The translations under genes and the position numbers were made by a program. A stretch of 33,804 nt of DNA, from the NCBI GenBank assembly GCA_016195825.1, contig JACPYV010000054.1, forward strand, positions 1 through 33,804. The letters are read 5' to 3'. This DNA is from Burkholderiales bacterium (GTDB lineage: Bacteria > Pseudomonadota > Gammaproteobacteria > Burkholderiales > Burkholderiaceae_C). Shown here one piece after another: positions 5,603-15,758 of this stretch. Numbering within the stretch: position 1 is the stretch's first letter; each line of letters starts with the position of its first letter. The notes beneath the pieces were generated by a model. The model was not told the DNA's origin. It saw only the letters and a program-made list of their open reading frames with translations, and did not search any database.

Positions 5603-8600
5603 GTGAGTTCCACCATCGATCTCCCCCTGCAGGACATCAGCAGCGAAGTCCTGATCGAGAAATATGCCAAGGGTGGCGAGCTGCACGCCGACGAACTGCG
5701 CGAACGTGTCGCCCACGCGCTCAGCGCAGCCGAGAAGCCGGCCGACCGCGCCCGCTGGGCGGCCGCCTTCCTGGACGCCCAGAAGCGCGGCTTCGTGCCG
5801 GCCGGCCGCATCATGTCTGCCGCCGGCACCGAGCTGTCTGCCACGCTGATCAACTGCTTCGTGCAGCCGGTGGGCGACTCCATCGCCACGCCCGAGGACG
5901 GCGTGCCCGGCATCTACACCGCGCTGACCGAGGCCGCCGAGACCATGCGCCGCGGCGGCGGCGTGGGCTACGACTTCAGCCGCATCCGCCCGCTGGGCGC
6001 CTGGGTGGGCTCCACGCGCAGCCATGCATCGGGTCCCATCAGCTACATGCGCGTGTTTGACCGCAGCTGCGAGACGGTGGAGAGTGCCGGCAGCCGCCGC
6101 GGCGCGCAGATGGGCGTGCTGCGCTGCGACCACCCGGACATCGAGGCCTTCATCCACGCCAAGGACGAAGGCGACCTGCGCAACTTCAACATCTCCATCG
6201 GCGTCACCGACGCCTTCATGGAAGCGGTGCAGGCCGACGGCATGGTCGAGCTGGCGCACAAGGCCCAGCCCAGTGCCGAGCAGATCGAGGCCGGCGCCTA
6301 CCAGCGCGGCGACGGGCAGTGGGTCTACCGCAAGGTCAAGGCGCGTGCGCTGTGGGACCAGGTCATGCGCTCCACCTACGACCACGCCGAGCCGGGCGTG
6401 CTCTTCCTGGATCGCATCAACGCCGACAACAACCTGCACTACTGCGAAACCATCGCGGCGACCAACCCTTGCGTGACAGGTGACACGCGGTTGGCGACGC
6501 AGCACGGCCTTGTGCCCATCGCCTGGCTGCAAGCCAATGGCGCGGCGCTGGAATGCACGGTGGATCGGCGCGCTCTGGGCGACGAGCAGCGAGGCACGTT
6601 CACGCGGCCAGCGGTGCCGGCCTTTCTGAGCGCTGGCCGGGCGGAAGTGTTCAAGGTCACGACTGCTGAGGGCTATGAGATCAAGGCCACGGCCTGGCAT
6701 GAGTTCTACACGGCGCGTGGCAAGCTCAAGCTGTCCGACCTGCAGCCTGGCGATGAGCTTTGGGTTCAATCGGGCAAAGGCCAGTTCGGCGCTCAAGGCA
6801 GCGAGTCGCTGGGCACGCTGCTGGGGCTCATCACGGGCGATGGCCACTTCACGAATCGTGGCAAGGGCGTGCAGGCTGCGGTCGTCAACCTTTGGAACGA
6901 AGAGCGCGAGCTGGCTGATGGCATTGCCGGCTTCATCAACACGCTCATTGCCGGCATCGCGAATTCGTCACGTGAGTACGAGGTCAAGCCGGTGGCCGTT
7001 GCATCGCGCAACCTGGTGATGATTCGCTCGATCATGTTGGCCCGCGCGCTGGCCAGCTACGGCTTCAACGCCCAGACCAAGTTGGCCGTGCCCGAGGTCG
7101 TCTGGCAGGGCAGCGAGGACTGCATGCGCGGCTACCTGCGCGGCTTGTTCCAAACGGACGGCACCGTCGATGTGTCCTCCAGCAGCCAGAGTTGCTCCGT
7201 GCGGTTGTCGTCTATCCACCGGCGCTTGCTGCAGGACGTGCAAGTGTTGCTCGCCAACTTCGGCGTGTTCTCACGTATCCACGAAAGGCGCCAGGGCAGC
7301 ATGCGCAGCCTGCCCGACGGCCATGGCAGCCGGCGTGACTACGGCTGCCAGACGGTGCACGAATTGATCGTCGACGGTGAATCGCGCGAGACCTTCATGC
7401 GCGAAGTCGGCTTCCTGTTGCCTGCCAAGCGGGAGAAGTACGAGGCTTGGGTCAAGGACAAGGCGCTGCTCGAGACGCAGCGCTTCACGGCAACCATCAA
7501 TGCCATCGAGTTGGCTGGCGTCGAACCCGTCTACGACACGACCCAGCCCGACGGCAACACCGTCATCTTCAATGGTCTGGTGACCGGGCAATGCGCCGAG
7601 CAGCCGCTCCCGCCCTACGGCTGCTGCTGCCTCGGCTCCATCGACCTGACGCGCTTCGTGCGTGACCCGTTCGCGCCCAAGCCCGCGTTCGACGAAACCG
7701 GCTTTGCCGAGGTCGTGGCCGTGGCCACGCGCATGCTGGACAACGTGCTGGACGTGACGCCCTGGCCGCTGCCCGCGCAGCAGCAGGAGGCGGCCAACAA
7801 GCGCCGTGTGGGCCTGGGCTTCACGGGCCTGGGCGACGCCCTCGTCATGCTCAACCTGCGCTACGACACGCAGGCCGCGCGCGACATGGCCAGCCGCATC
7901 AGCGAGGTCATGCGCGACGCTGCCTACGCGGCCTCCAGCGACCTGGCCGCGGAGCGCGGCAGCTTCCCGCTGTTCAACGCCGACCTGTACCTCTCGGGCG
8001 GCAGCTTCGCGTCGCGCCTGCCGCAAGGCCTGAAGGACAAGATCCGCGCCCAGGGGCTGCGCAACTCGCACCTGCTGTCCATCGCCCCCACCGGCACCAT
8101 CAGCCTGGCTTTTGCCGACAACGCCAGCAACGGCATCGAGCCAGCCTTCTCCTGGGCCTACACGCGCAAGAAGCGCCTGCCGCAGACTGAGGGTGGCGGC
8201 TTCAAGGAATACCAGGTCGAGGATCATGCCTGGCGGCTGTACCGCCACCTGTTCGGCACCGACGCGCCGCTGAGCGACGCCTTCGTCACGGCACTGGAGT
8301 TGAGCGCGGCCGACCACGCGTCCATGGTCGCGGCCGTGGCGCCCTACATCGACACGTCGATCAGCAAGACAGTCAACGTGCCGGCCGATTACCCCTACGA
8401 GGACTTCCAGAACCTCTATATCCAGGCTTGGCAGACCCAGCTCAAGGGCCTGGCCACCTACCGGCCCAACAGCGTGCTGGGCTCGGTGCTCAGCGTCACG
8501 CCGGAGGTCAAGCAGCCGGAGCCCCTTCGGCCCGACTCGGGTGCCGATGGTGGCGGGGCTAACCAGCGCCTGCGGGTCGAGCGCCTGCCGCAGGCCGTCG

Positions 8601-9634
8601 TGGCGTCGCTGCGCTGGCCAAGCCGTCCCGAGATGCCAGGCGGCAACCCGGCCTGGAGCTACCTGATCCATCATCCGCACGGTGACTTCGCGCTCTTCAT
8701 CGGCGAGCTGCCGCTGGACGGTCCGGATGGTGGTCTGTTTGGGCGCAACCTGCCGTTCGAGGTCTGGGTCAATGGCGCCGAGCAGCCACGCGGCCTGTCG
8801 GCCCTGGCCAAGACGCTGTCCACCGACCTGCGCACCAACGACGCGGCCTGGCTGCGCCTCAAGCTCGACGCGCTGGCCACCGTGGCCGAGGAGCGCGCCT
8901 TCGAGATGCCCATGCCGCCCGGCGGCGAGAAGCGCCTGTTCCCCGGCGTGGTCGCCGCGACGGCGGCCGTCATCCGCTGGCGCTGCGAGCAGCTCGGCGC
9001 CCTCGGCGAAGGTGGCCCCACGCCGGTGGTGGACGCCATGTTCAGCCGCAATGAGCCGCGCACGGGCGTGTCCGGCACGCTGGCCTGGGCGGTGGACGTG
9101 GACAACCCGGCCACCAACGAGCAGTTCACGCTGACGCTGAAGGAGGTCGTGCTGCCCACACCCGACGGCGGCACCGTCATGCGCCCCTGCGCAATGGGCT
9201 TCTCGGGCAACTACCCCAAGGCGCTGGATGGCCTGGCCCGGCTGCTGTCGCTGGACATGCGCGTCATGGACCCCGGCTGGATCGCGATGAAGCTGCGCAA
9301 GCTGCTCAACGTGGGCGAGCCGCTGGGCCACTTCATGGCGCCCGTGCCGTCGCTGAACGGCGAGCGTCGCCAGCAGGTCTGGCCGTCTACGGTGGCCTAT
9401 GTGGCGCGCCTCATCATCCACCGCTACGCGATGCTGGGCATCCTCGACGAGGAAGGCCAGCCACTGACCGACATGGGCCTGCTGCAGACCCCAGCGCCCA
9501 AGCTGGCCGCGGCGGCCGGAAGCCTGCAGGTGCAGGCCGGCAGGCCCTGCCCGGAGTGCGGCAACGCCACCATGATCCACAAGGATGGCTGCGATTTCTG
9601 CACGGCCTGCGGTTACGTGGGGCAGTGCGGCTGA
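5603..9634 (+). CDS. nrdJ: Class II (adenosylcobalamin-dependent) ribonucleotide reductase with an intein
   Basis: The enzyme reduces ribonucleotides to deoxyribonucleotides using a B12-generated thiyl radical. The 1343-residue precursor would yield a mature enzyme of about 969 residues once the intein at 6470-7591 is removed. Core motifs include [10 protein letters not shown], the [13 protein letters not shown] loop and, after splicing, the radical-site N-P-C-A-E followed by QPLPPYGCC. The phosphate-binding APTGTIS segment (about 8092) is also present. The C-terminal third has two TSCPD-like units (about 8620-8900 and 9040-9350) and a zinc-ribbon tail with four CxxC/CxC cysteines (CPECG, CTACG, ending GQCG). 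I chose GTG 5603, which has GAGG six bases upstream and gives the family's [17 protein letters not shown] start; the frame is open from 5510. No B12 riboswitch or NrdR box is apparent in the 132-base gap upstream. Confidence 0.93.
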   Translation: MSSTIDLPLQDISSEVLIEKYAKGGELHADELRERVAHALSAAEKPADRARWAAAFLDAQKRGFVPAGRIMSAAGTELSATLINCFVQPVGDSIATPEDGVPGIYTALTEAAETMRRGGGVGYDFSRIRPLGAWVGSTRSHASGPISYMRVFDRSCETVESAGSRRGAQMGVLRCDHPDIEAFIHAKDEGDLRNFNISIGVTDAFMEAVQADGMVELAHKAQPSAEQIEAGAYQRGDGQWVYRKVKARALWDQVMRSTYDHAEPGVLFLDRINADNNLHYCETIAATNPCVTGDTRLATQHGLVPIAWLQANGAALECTVDRRALGDEQRGTFTRPAVPAFLSAGRAEVFKVTTAEGYEIKATAWHEFYTARGKLKLSDLQPGDELWVQSGKGQFGAQGSESLGTLLGLITGDGHFTNRGKGVQAAVVNLWNEERELADGIAGFINTLIAGIANSSREYEVKPVAVASRNLVMIRSIMLARALASYGFNAQTKLAVPEVVWQGSEDCMRGYLRGLFQTDGTVDVSSSSQSCSVRLSSIHRRLLQDVQVLLANFGVFSRIHERRQGSMRSLPDGHGSRRDYGCQTVHELIVDGESRETFMREVGFLLPAKREKYEAWVKDKALLETQRFTATINAIELAGVEPVYDTTQPDGNTVIFNGLVTGQCAEQPLPPYGCCCLGSIDLTRFVRDPFAPKPAFDETGFAEVVAVATRMLDNVLDVTPWPLPAQQQEAANKRRVGLGFTGLGDALVMLNLRYDTQAARDMASRISEVMRDAAYAASSDLAAERGSFPLFNADLYLSGGSFASRLPQGLKDKIRAQGLRNSHLLSIAPTGTISLAFADNASNGIEPAFSWAYTRKKRLPQTEGGGFKEYQVEDHAWRLYRHLFGTDAPLSDAFVTALELSAADHASMVAAVAPYIDTSISKTVNVPADYPYEDFQNLYIQAWQTQLKGLATYRPNSVLGSVLSVTPEVKQPEPLRPDSGADGGGANQRLRVERLPQAVVASLRWPSRPEMPGGNPAWSYLIHHPHGDFALFIGELPLDGPDGGLFGRNLPFEVWVNGAEQPRGLSALAKTLSTDLRTNDAAWLRLKLDALATVAEERAFEMPMPPGGEKRLFPGVVAATAAVIRWRCEQLGALGEGGPTPVVDAMFSRNEPRTGVSGTLAWAVDVDNPATNEQFTLTLKEVVLPTPDGGTVMRPCAMGFSGNYPKALDGLARLLSLDMRVMDPGWIAMKLRKLLNVGEPLGHFMAPVPSLNGERRQQVWPSTVAYVARLIIHRYAMLGILDEEGQPLTDMGLLQTPAPKLAAAAGSLQVQAGRPCPECGNATMIHKDGCDFCTACGYVGQCG
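6470..7591 (+). mobile_element. Intein with LAGLIDADG homing endonuclease inside nrdJ, Gln-terminated
   Basis: This in-frame 374-residue insertion splits N-P from C-A-E at the radical-site cysteine of NrdJ. It starts with Cys1 in [10 protein letters not shown] (block A) and has a block B TxxH at T74-H77. Endonuclease motifs LLGLITGDG (117-125, D124) and [10 protein letters not shown] (222-231, D230) are both intact. Block F is [16 protein letters not shown]. The end reads NGLVTGQ followed by the extein Cys, so the last residue is Gln and the penultimate one Gly, in place of the usual His-Asn. Gln-ending inteins are known (the Chilo iridescent virus ribonucleotide reductase intein is the classic case). 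By eye the insert is somewhat less GC-rich than the flanking exteins, fitting horizontal mobility. Splicing must occur for active enzyme. Confidence 0.92.
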
Positions 9635-9666
9635 GGCCGAAAACCGCCTTCACCGTCGGGTCAGAA

Positions 9667-9694
9667 GCGCGCCCCCTGGTGCCGGGGGGCGCGC
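9667..9694. terminator. Strong GC hairpin between convergent nrdJ and heat-shock operon
   Basis: Arms GCGCGCCCCC (9667-9676) and GGGGGCGCGC (9685-9694) form a perfect 10-bp stem with an 8-base loop. It lies 32 bases past the nrdJ stop and 26 bases past the end of the convergent minus-strand gene, so it can serve both strands. No U-tract follows on either side, so it is hairpin-based evidence only. Confidence 0.6.
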
Positions 9695-9719
9695 AAGAGG
9701 GCGCCAACTGGGCCGGCGG

Positions 9720-10052
9720 CTAGTCGAGCGTCAGCAAATGGCCCCTCTCGGCCCAGTTTTCAGGGCCCACCACATGGGCCTTTACCGCCTTCCAATGCAG
9801 CACTGGTTCATCGACCAGCTGGCGATGTGCCACCGAGCGCTCAAGAAGCGCTTCGGCCTCTTGAGGGCGCAGGGCCAGGCCGCCCACCAGCCAGTGGCGC
9901 AGGGTCCGGAGTTCGTCCCCGTTCAGAGGGGCTGATCGAGCCTGCGCTGGCGTCCCCTCGCCGTGGACGAATGTCTCGTCCCGCTTGTCGGGACGCCAGC
10001 GCCCCCTCTGCGCCTGGGGCGATGTCGCCCGTGAGTGAGAGGGGCTGCGCAT
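9720..10052 (-). CDS. Hypothetical protein, third gene of the groES-groEL operon
   Basis: The 110-residue product is not recognised. Its ATG comes one base after the groEL stop codon, and GGAG inside the end of groEL stands 7 bases upstream of it, so coupled translation is likely. The first 30 residues are basic and Ser/Arg-rich; the rest (about 42-110) looks folded, with helices around LNGDELRTLRHWLVGGLAL, a QEAEALLERSVAHRQLV segment, and Trp residues at WKAVKAHVVGPENWAERG. There is no signal peptide or membrane helix. Its place suggests heat-shock co-expression under the sigma-32 promoter upstream of groES. It could be a spurious frame, but the spacing, the ribosome binding site and a normal codon pattern argue for a real gene. 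Confidence 0.6.
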   Translation of the reverse strand: MRSPSHSRATSPQAQRGRWRPDKRDETFVHGEGTPAQARSAPLNGDELRTLRHWLVGGLALRPQEAEALLERSVAHRQLVDEPVLHWKAVKAHVVGPENWAERGHLLTLD

Positions 10053-10053
10053 G

Positions 10054-12041
<1,988 letters not shown>

Positions 12042-12141
12042 CGTGGGTCTCCTTGTGAGTGACAGAAAAATTGGCAAAGTCTTGACCGAGCGGGGAGCGC
12101 CACCCCGTTGCCGGCATTGACGCCCGCTCAGCCGAGCAGCG

Positions 12142-12169
12142 ACATAGGAGCGGCTGGCGGACTTTCAAG
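12142..12169 (-). promoter_or_regulatory. Sigma-32 heat-shock promoter of groES-groEL
   Basis: On the minus strand, CTTGAAA (12163-12169) is followed after 12 bases by CTCCTATGT (12142-12150). This matches the RpoH consensus CTTGAAA-N12-14-CCCCATNT closely. It lies about 100 bases upstream of groES and begins only 12 bases after the stop of the preceding gene. The same CTCTTGAAA-N11-GCTCCTA layout recurs before the HSP20 genes at 14483-14510, which strengthens both calls. Confidence 0.8.
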
Positions 12170-12180
12170 AGGTCGGTTTT

Positions 12181-12837
12181 TCATCGATGCGCGGGTGGCT
12201 GAAGCAGCACGATGCGATCGATGCGGCCGAGCTGATAGCGGTAGCTGGTCCCGGTCAACCCGGTGGTCGACCTGGGCTGGACCGGGCAGGGCGGCAGGCG
12301 GCCGCCATCGGGCGACAAGCTGTCGTCTTCACCTGCCTGACGCCACAGGCCATCCGCAACCGGGCGGAACAGCCAACGCACATACCCCAGCCGGGACGCG
12401 ATGTCGCGCAGCTCGATGCGGTCCGGCGCGTCAGCCACGAGGTGGCTGTCGTCGTCCGGGGCCAGCGGGTTGTCGCCAAAGGCCTGGCGGCATTCGACGG
12501 CTTCCTGGGCCGAGGCACCCACGACGCTACACCCCTGTCGTTGCTCGCGCGTCAGATCCCAGGCACCCAGCTGCCAGGCAGCATCGAGCATCTGGGCGTC
12601 CACTTGCGCCAGGTCGTCCCACGGCGGGGTCAGCTGAAGTGCGGAGCTGGGCAGGGCGGCGCGCCGTCCTCGACCGTCAGCCGCCTGCGTGCCGCGCTTG
12701 CGCTCATCGAGCAGAAATCCATGCCAATGCAGCAACAACAACAGCGGCGACGACTTTCGAGGCAGGGTCGCCAGTGACACCGCTGCCAGCGGCCTGCGCA
12801 AGGACGTAACCTGCTCCTGAATGATGTTCAAGATCAT
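12181..12837 (-). CDS. Hypothetical protein between HSP20 and groESL operons
   Basis: The 218-residue product is not recognised. It is probably cytoplasmic: the stretch LPRKSSPLLLLLHWHGFLLD is hydrophobic but short. Further on it is rich in Trp, Asp and Arg, with LTPPWDDLAQVDAQMLDAAWQLGAWDLTREQR, an EAVECRQAFGDNPLA stretch, and RIELRDIASRLGYVRWLFRPV. These look like a folded domain rather than a random frame. A good sigma-70-like promoter ends 33 bases upstream of the ATG, supporting a real gene, and a strong terminator separates it from the HSP20 operon. An internal TTG start 12 codons in, with AGGAG before it, is possible. Its stop lies 12 bases before the groES promoter. A role in stress response is only suggested by position. 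Confidence 0.65.
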   Translation of the reverse strand: MILNIIQEQVTSLRRPLAAVSLATLPRKSSPLLLLLHWHGFLLDERKRGTQAADGRGRRAALPSSALQLTPPWDDLAQVDAQMLDAAWQLGAWDLTREQRQGCSVVGASAQEAVECRQAFGDNPLAPDDDSHLVADAPDRIELRDIASRLGYVRWLFRPVADGLWRQAGEDDSLSPDGGRLPPCPVQPRSTTGLTGTSYRYQLGRIDRIVLLQPPAHR

Positions 12838-12869
12838 GGTCGTCGAGATGCGTGAACGAACTGAAAAAA

Positions 12870-12898
12870 TTTATATCCAACAGCGCGCAAGGATTCAA
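12870..12898 (-). promoter_or_regulatory. Sigma-70-type promoter for the 218-residue hypothetical protein
   Basis: On the minus strand TTGAAT (12893-12898) and TATAAA (12870-12875) are spaced by exactly 17 bases. An A/T-rich run follows. Predicted transcription start is near 12863, leaving a leader of about 26 bases before the ATG at 12837. This is the most AT-rich spot of the heat-shock island. Confidence 0.65.
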
Positions 12899-12924
12899 GT
12901 GGCGACTGCAGGTAGGTACAGAAC

Positions 12925-12953
12925 GAGCAGCCCCGCGACGGGCGGGGCTGCTC
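12925..12953 (-). terminator. Rho-independent-type hairpin after the HSP20 operon
   Basis: Perfect 12-bp stem GAGCAGCCCCGC (12925-12936) and GCGGGGCTGCTC (12942-12953) with a 5-base loop, 48 bases after the last HSP20 stop. On the minus strand it is followed by GTTCTGT, a weak U-rich tail. It separates the HSP20 operon from the next promoter. Confidence 0.75.
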
Positions 12954-13000
12954 CGTGACGCATCGGCCAGTGCATCGGCCGGTTCGTCAGCGCACCGGGC

Positions 13001-13537
13001 TCAGGCGGCGCGGACCTCGATGCGTCGGTTCGGCGTTGGCTCGCGCCGAGGGAGATCGACGCGAAGCACGCCCGCTTCGTAGCTTGCCTTCGCGCGTTCG
13101 ACATCCACGGGCACCGGCAGCTGGATATCGCGCCTGAAGCTGCCGTAGGCAGACTGCACGAGCGCATAGCTGCTGGTCGCGTACGCGCGCTCGAAGCGCT
13201 TGTGACCCGCGATGCTGAGCAGTTCCGGCGAACTCATCTCGATGCGGAAGTCCTCGCGGGTCATGCCGGGGGCCTCGATGCGCACGAGCACCCTGTCGCG
13301 CGACGCGTACACGTCCACCGCCATGAAAGACCACCGCGCCGATGAGGGCCGGTGATCGCCCGCGTCGTCCCATGCGGTCGGGTCGCTGCCGGCATTCGCG
13401 GAAGGTGGGCCATCCACGCCCGGCCAGAATCGCGTCAGGGCACCGCTCGCGCGAGCTCCGAGTTCGCGCCATCCCTCGGCCAGCGATTCCCAGGCTTGGC
13501 CGGCGCCATGCTTCAACTGCTCTGCAAGTTTGGTCAT
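13001..13537 (-). CDS. HSP20 small heat-shock protein, third of three, with N-terminal extension
   Basis: The 178-residue protein has an alpha-crystallin domain at about 72-165 (VDVYASRDRVLVRIEAPGMTREDF through KASYEAGVLRVDLPRR). The GVL signature and a final I-E-V (IxI/V-type) oligomerisation motif are present. The first 70 residues are longer than in the two sister proteins and include an amphipathic helix (LAEQLKHGAGQAWESLAEGWRELG) and a disordered Gly/Ser/Asp stretch. Small heat-shock proteins hold unfolding proteins for refolding by DnaK and GroEL. It is the last gene of a three-gene run, 16 bases downstream of the second. The long N-terminal arm may give it a different client set or let it form mixed oligomers (inference). 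Confidence 0.88.
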   Translation of the reverse strand: MTKLAEQLKHGAGQAWESLAEGWRELGARASGALTRFWPGVDGPPSANAGSDPTAWDDAGDHRPSSARWSFMAVDVYASRDRVLVRIEAPGMTREDFRIEMSSPELLSIAGHKRFERAYATSSYALVQSAYGSFRRDIQLPVPVDVERAKASYEAGVLRVDLPRREPTPNRRIEVRAA

Positions 13538-13553
13538 GGTTTCGGCCCTCCGA

Positions 13554-13943
13554 TCATCCGGCGCTCACGGCGATGCGCCTGGGCTGGGCATGTACCTGCT
13601 TGGGAATGCGCAGGGTCAGCACGCCATCCTTGAGGTTGGCATCGATGCGAGTCGTGTCCAGCTCGCGGCTGAGCGTGAAGCTGCGGCGATAGCGTGGTAC
13701 GCGAAGTTCCGCATAGGTCGCCTCCAGCCCCGCAGGCGTCTGCGGCTGGACCCGGCCTTCGATGTGCAGGGCGTCGCCCTCGACCCGCAGCTCCAGCTGC
13801 TCGCGGGGCACGCCCGGCATGTCGGCCAGCAGCGTGATGCCGGTCTCGTCCTCCAGCACGTCGACAGCGGGCGCGACGGCGCGCTCGGTGGCGTTGTCCG
13901 CGGCGGCCTGTTGCTTGTCGTTTTGCGTGATCTCCTTGCTCAT
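13554..13943 (-). CDS. HSP20 small heat-shock protein, second of three
   Basis: A compact 129-residue holdase with the alpha-crystallin domain at about 28-120. Typical segments are VDVLEDETGITLLADMPGVP, LRVEGDALHIEGR, and LKDGVLTLRIPK with the conserved GVL, followed by a C-terminal I-A-V motif. AGGAG upstream of ATG 13943 supports the start. It sits between two paralogues, 30 bases after the first and 16 before the third, so all three should be co-transcribed from the heat-shock promoter at 14483-14510. The proteins differ enough that tandem duplication must be old or they were assembled from separate lineages. Confidence 0.93.
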   Translation of the reverse strand: MSKEITQNDKQQAAADNATERAVAPAVDVLEDETGITLLADMPGVPREQLELRVEGDALHIEGRVQPQTPAGLEATYAELRVPRYRRSFTLSRELDTTRIDANLKDGVLTLRIPKQVHAQPRRIAVSAG

Positions 13944-13973
13944 GATCTCGGCTCCTTTGACAACTCTTGCGGG

Positions 13974-14426
13974 TTACTGCACGTTGATGCGCTTGGGCTG
14001 AGCCGTCTCGCGGCGCGCGATGCTCACCTGCAGCACACCGTCCCGATAGCTCGCCTTCACATGTTCGGGATCGATGTCATCTGGCAGTGACACCGTCCGG
14101 TCGAAGCGGCCCGTGGCTCGCTCCCTCGCATAGATGCGCTGCCGCTCGCTGCCCGGTGCGGGATCCACCCGCTCACCGGACAGACGCAGTACGCCCCGAT
14201 CGAGGGTGACCTCGATCTTGCTGGCGTCTAGGCCGGGCGCGAAGGCGTAGACCTCCACACTCTGCGCCGTGCGACCCACGTTGAGTTTGGGCAAGGTGCC
14301 GGTGGCGACCGAGCGGATGCTGCTGGGCATCGACGACATGCCGAAAAGCATGTCGTCCAGCTCACGCTGCAGGCGGTCGAATTGTCCGAACAGGCTGTTC
14401 GGATGGCTCAGCAATGAATTGAACAT
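13974..14426 (-). CDS. HSP20 small heat-shock protein, first of three
   Basis: The 150-residue protein begins MFNSLLSHPNSLFGQFDRL, typical of the class that has an aromatic N-terminal arm. The alpha-crystallin domain covers about 45-140, with VEVYAFAPGLDASKIEVTLDRGVLRL, the RTVSLPDDIDPEHVKASY strand and DGVLQVSI, ending in the I-N-V motif. I chose ATG 14426, which has GGAGA at good spacing; the frame opens upstream at 14465, but that point falls next to the predicted transcription start. It leads the operon of three small heat-shock proteins. Confidence 0.94.
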   Translation of the reverse strand: MFNSLLSHPNSLFGQFDRLQRELDDMLFGMSSMPSSIRSVATGTLPKLNVGRTAQSVEVYAFAPGLDASKIEVTLDRGVLRLSGERVDPAPGSERQRIYARERATGRFDRTVSLPDDIDPEHVKASYRDGVLQVSIARRETAQPKRINVQ

Positions 14427-14482
14427 GGCTTGATCTCCGTTCAGGGTGTCGACCGGCCGGGACATCCGGTCAGTCAGCGCCG

Positions 14483-14510
14483 AAGTAGGAGCCGCTCAAG
14501 ACATTTCAAG
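14483..14510 (-). promoter_or_regulatory. Sigma-32 heat-shock promoter of the HSP20 operon
   Basis: On the minus strand CTTGAAA (14504-14510) is followed after 12 bases by CTCCTACTT (14483-14491), close to the RpoH consensus. The element has the same spacing as the groES promoter and shares CTCTTGAAA and GCTCCTA with it. Predicted start of transcription is near 14476, giving a leader of about 50 bases. Confidence 0.8.
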
Positions 14511-14588
14511 AGGGGTGTTTTCGGGCGCTCGTCTGACCGTTCAGGCGGGCGTGTGCCGCCATTGGGATGTCAAGGCGCCTCCTCGCGC

Positions 14589-15674
14589 TCAGTTCGACGA
14601 CACCTTTCCCTTGCCCGAAGCACCGCCGAACCACTGCCGCCGATATTCGGCCCGGTAAGGCAGCGCGTCGTCTACGTCGTGCGGCCCCAGCTGGCGCAGC
14701 AGCGCCGTCGTGACGGTGACCGGGCGGGCGACGCGGCCGCTGGGTGGCTGCCCAGCGAAGGCCCGCCTCAGCTCGTCGGCCAACTGCCAGCCCTGCAGGC
14801 CCGTCGGCTCGGCGATGGTGGCGATCTGCTGGGATCGACCGGAGCGTATGCGGCTCAAGGCGTTGCGGGACCCGTCTCCCGCGGCGATGCCGACGATGTC
14901 GAGGCGGCCCAGGGCCTGCAGCGGGAAGTGCATGGAATCCATGTAGACGTCGTTGATCGCCAGCACATGCGTCCATCGCTTGCCAAAGCGGCGCTGCAGG
15001 CCCTCCAGCGCCGCCGGCATCTCCTTGGCGGCGTTGGAGATCGGCAGATCCTCGACCGCCAGCAGCTCGCAACGGGCGCAACGTGACAAGGCCTCCCGCA
15101 TGCGCAGCGTCTTGAGGTTGGCGATGTCGAAGCGGCTGTCGTTGAAGATGACAACGCCGGGGCGCGCGGCCGTGGACTGAGTCACGAAGGCGGCGGCCAT
15201 CTCGGCGACCACGGCGGGGTCGGTGCCGACGTTGGCGAACAGGCTGGACGGCGGGCCCTGGCGCGAGGCCGCATGCCAGCCGACCAGAACGGGCACGGGT
15301 CGCGCGGCTGCGGCCAGCCGGTCGGCGATGTCGGCTTCGTCGAAACCTCCCAACACGACTGCGTCCGTGTCGGTGCGCAGCGCCTGGTCGAACAGGCGCC
15401 TGATCGTGGCCTTGTCACCCGCGCCGTTGACGATGCTCAGCGTCCAGCCCAGTTCCTGGCAGGCCTGCTCGAAGCCGCGATAGACGGCGGTGATGCCGCC
15501 GTTGCGGAAGTCCTGTGCCAGGAAGACGATGCGTCGTGGCCCGTCACGCGGCGCTTCGCTCTGCGCCGTGGCTGCGGTGGCGGCCCAGGCAGTGAGCGCG
15601 ACCAGTGCCTTGCGCCGCGCCCATCGAAGGTGGAAGAGGGGTGCTGCACGCCATCCGCGGGATGTGGGGGCCAT
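14589..15674 (-). CDS. Periplasmic sugar-type substrate-binding protein, orphan
   Basis: This 361-residue protein has the type I periplasmic-binding / LacI-like fold seen in RbsB-type sugar transporters. An N-terminal basic segment and a hydrophobic stretch (KALVALTAWAATAATAQ) give a signal peptide. The mature part starts with RRIVFLAQDFRNGGITAVYRGFEQACQELGW. Family landmarks follow: an LFDQALRTDTDAVVLGGFD segment, GVVIFNDSRFDIANLK, THVLAINDVYMDSMHF and a DIVGIAAGDGSRNALSRI stretch. No ABC ATPase or permease is encoded nearby, so it may serve a distant transporter or a sensor kinase rather than local uptake. Its stop lies 78 bases downstream of the HSP20 heat-shock promoter. The ligand cannot be stated. 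Confidence 0.8.
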   Translation of the reverse strand: MAPTSRGWRAAPLFHLRWARRKALVALTAWAATAATAQSEAPRDGPRRIVFLAQDFRNGGITAVYRGFEQACQELGWTLSIVNGAGDKATIRRLFDQALRTDTDAVVLGGFDEADIADRLAAAARPVPVLVGWHAASRQGPPSSLFANVGTDPAVVAEMAAAFVTQSTAARPGVVIFNDSRFDIANLKTLRMREALSRCARCELLAVEDLPISNAAKEMPAALEGLQRRFGKRWTHVLAINDVYMDSMHFPLQALGRLDIVGIAAGDGSRNALSRIRSGRSQQIATIAEPTGLQGWQLADELRRAFAGQPPSGRVARPVTVTTALLRQLGPHDVDDALPYRAEYRRQWFGGASGKGKVSSN

Positions 15675-15758
15675 GCGCGCAGCGTAACCCGCTGAGGCCG
15701 CGTATGCACAGGGCCGACGGCCGCCCCGCTGCCCTGACGTCGGTCCGTTGGCGCCGAG

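Noticed and set aside
4790..6847. A 685-codon minus-strand frame opposite DUF1134 and the start of nrdJ
   Set aside because: It is antisense to two clearly recognised genes, crosses their gap, and is rich in His, Gly, Arg and Val as expected for the complementary frame of GC-rich DNA.
7271..9580. A 769-codon minus-strand frame opposite nrdJ
   Set aside because: Antisense to conserved ribonucleotide reductase sequence; composition (His, Arg, Gly, Gln) is typical of shadow frames.
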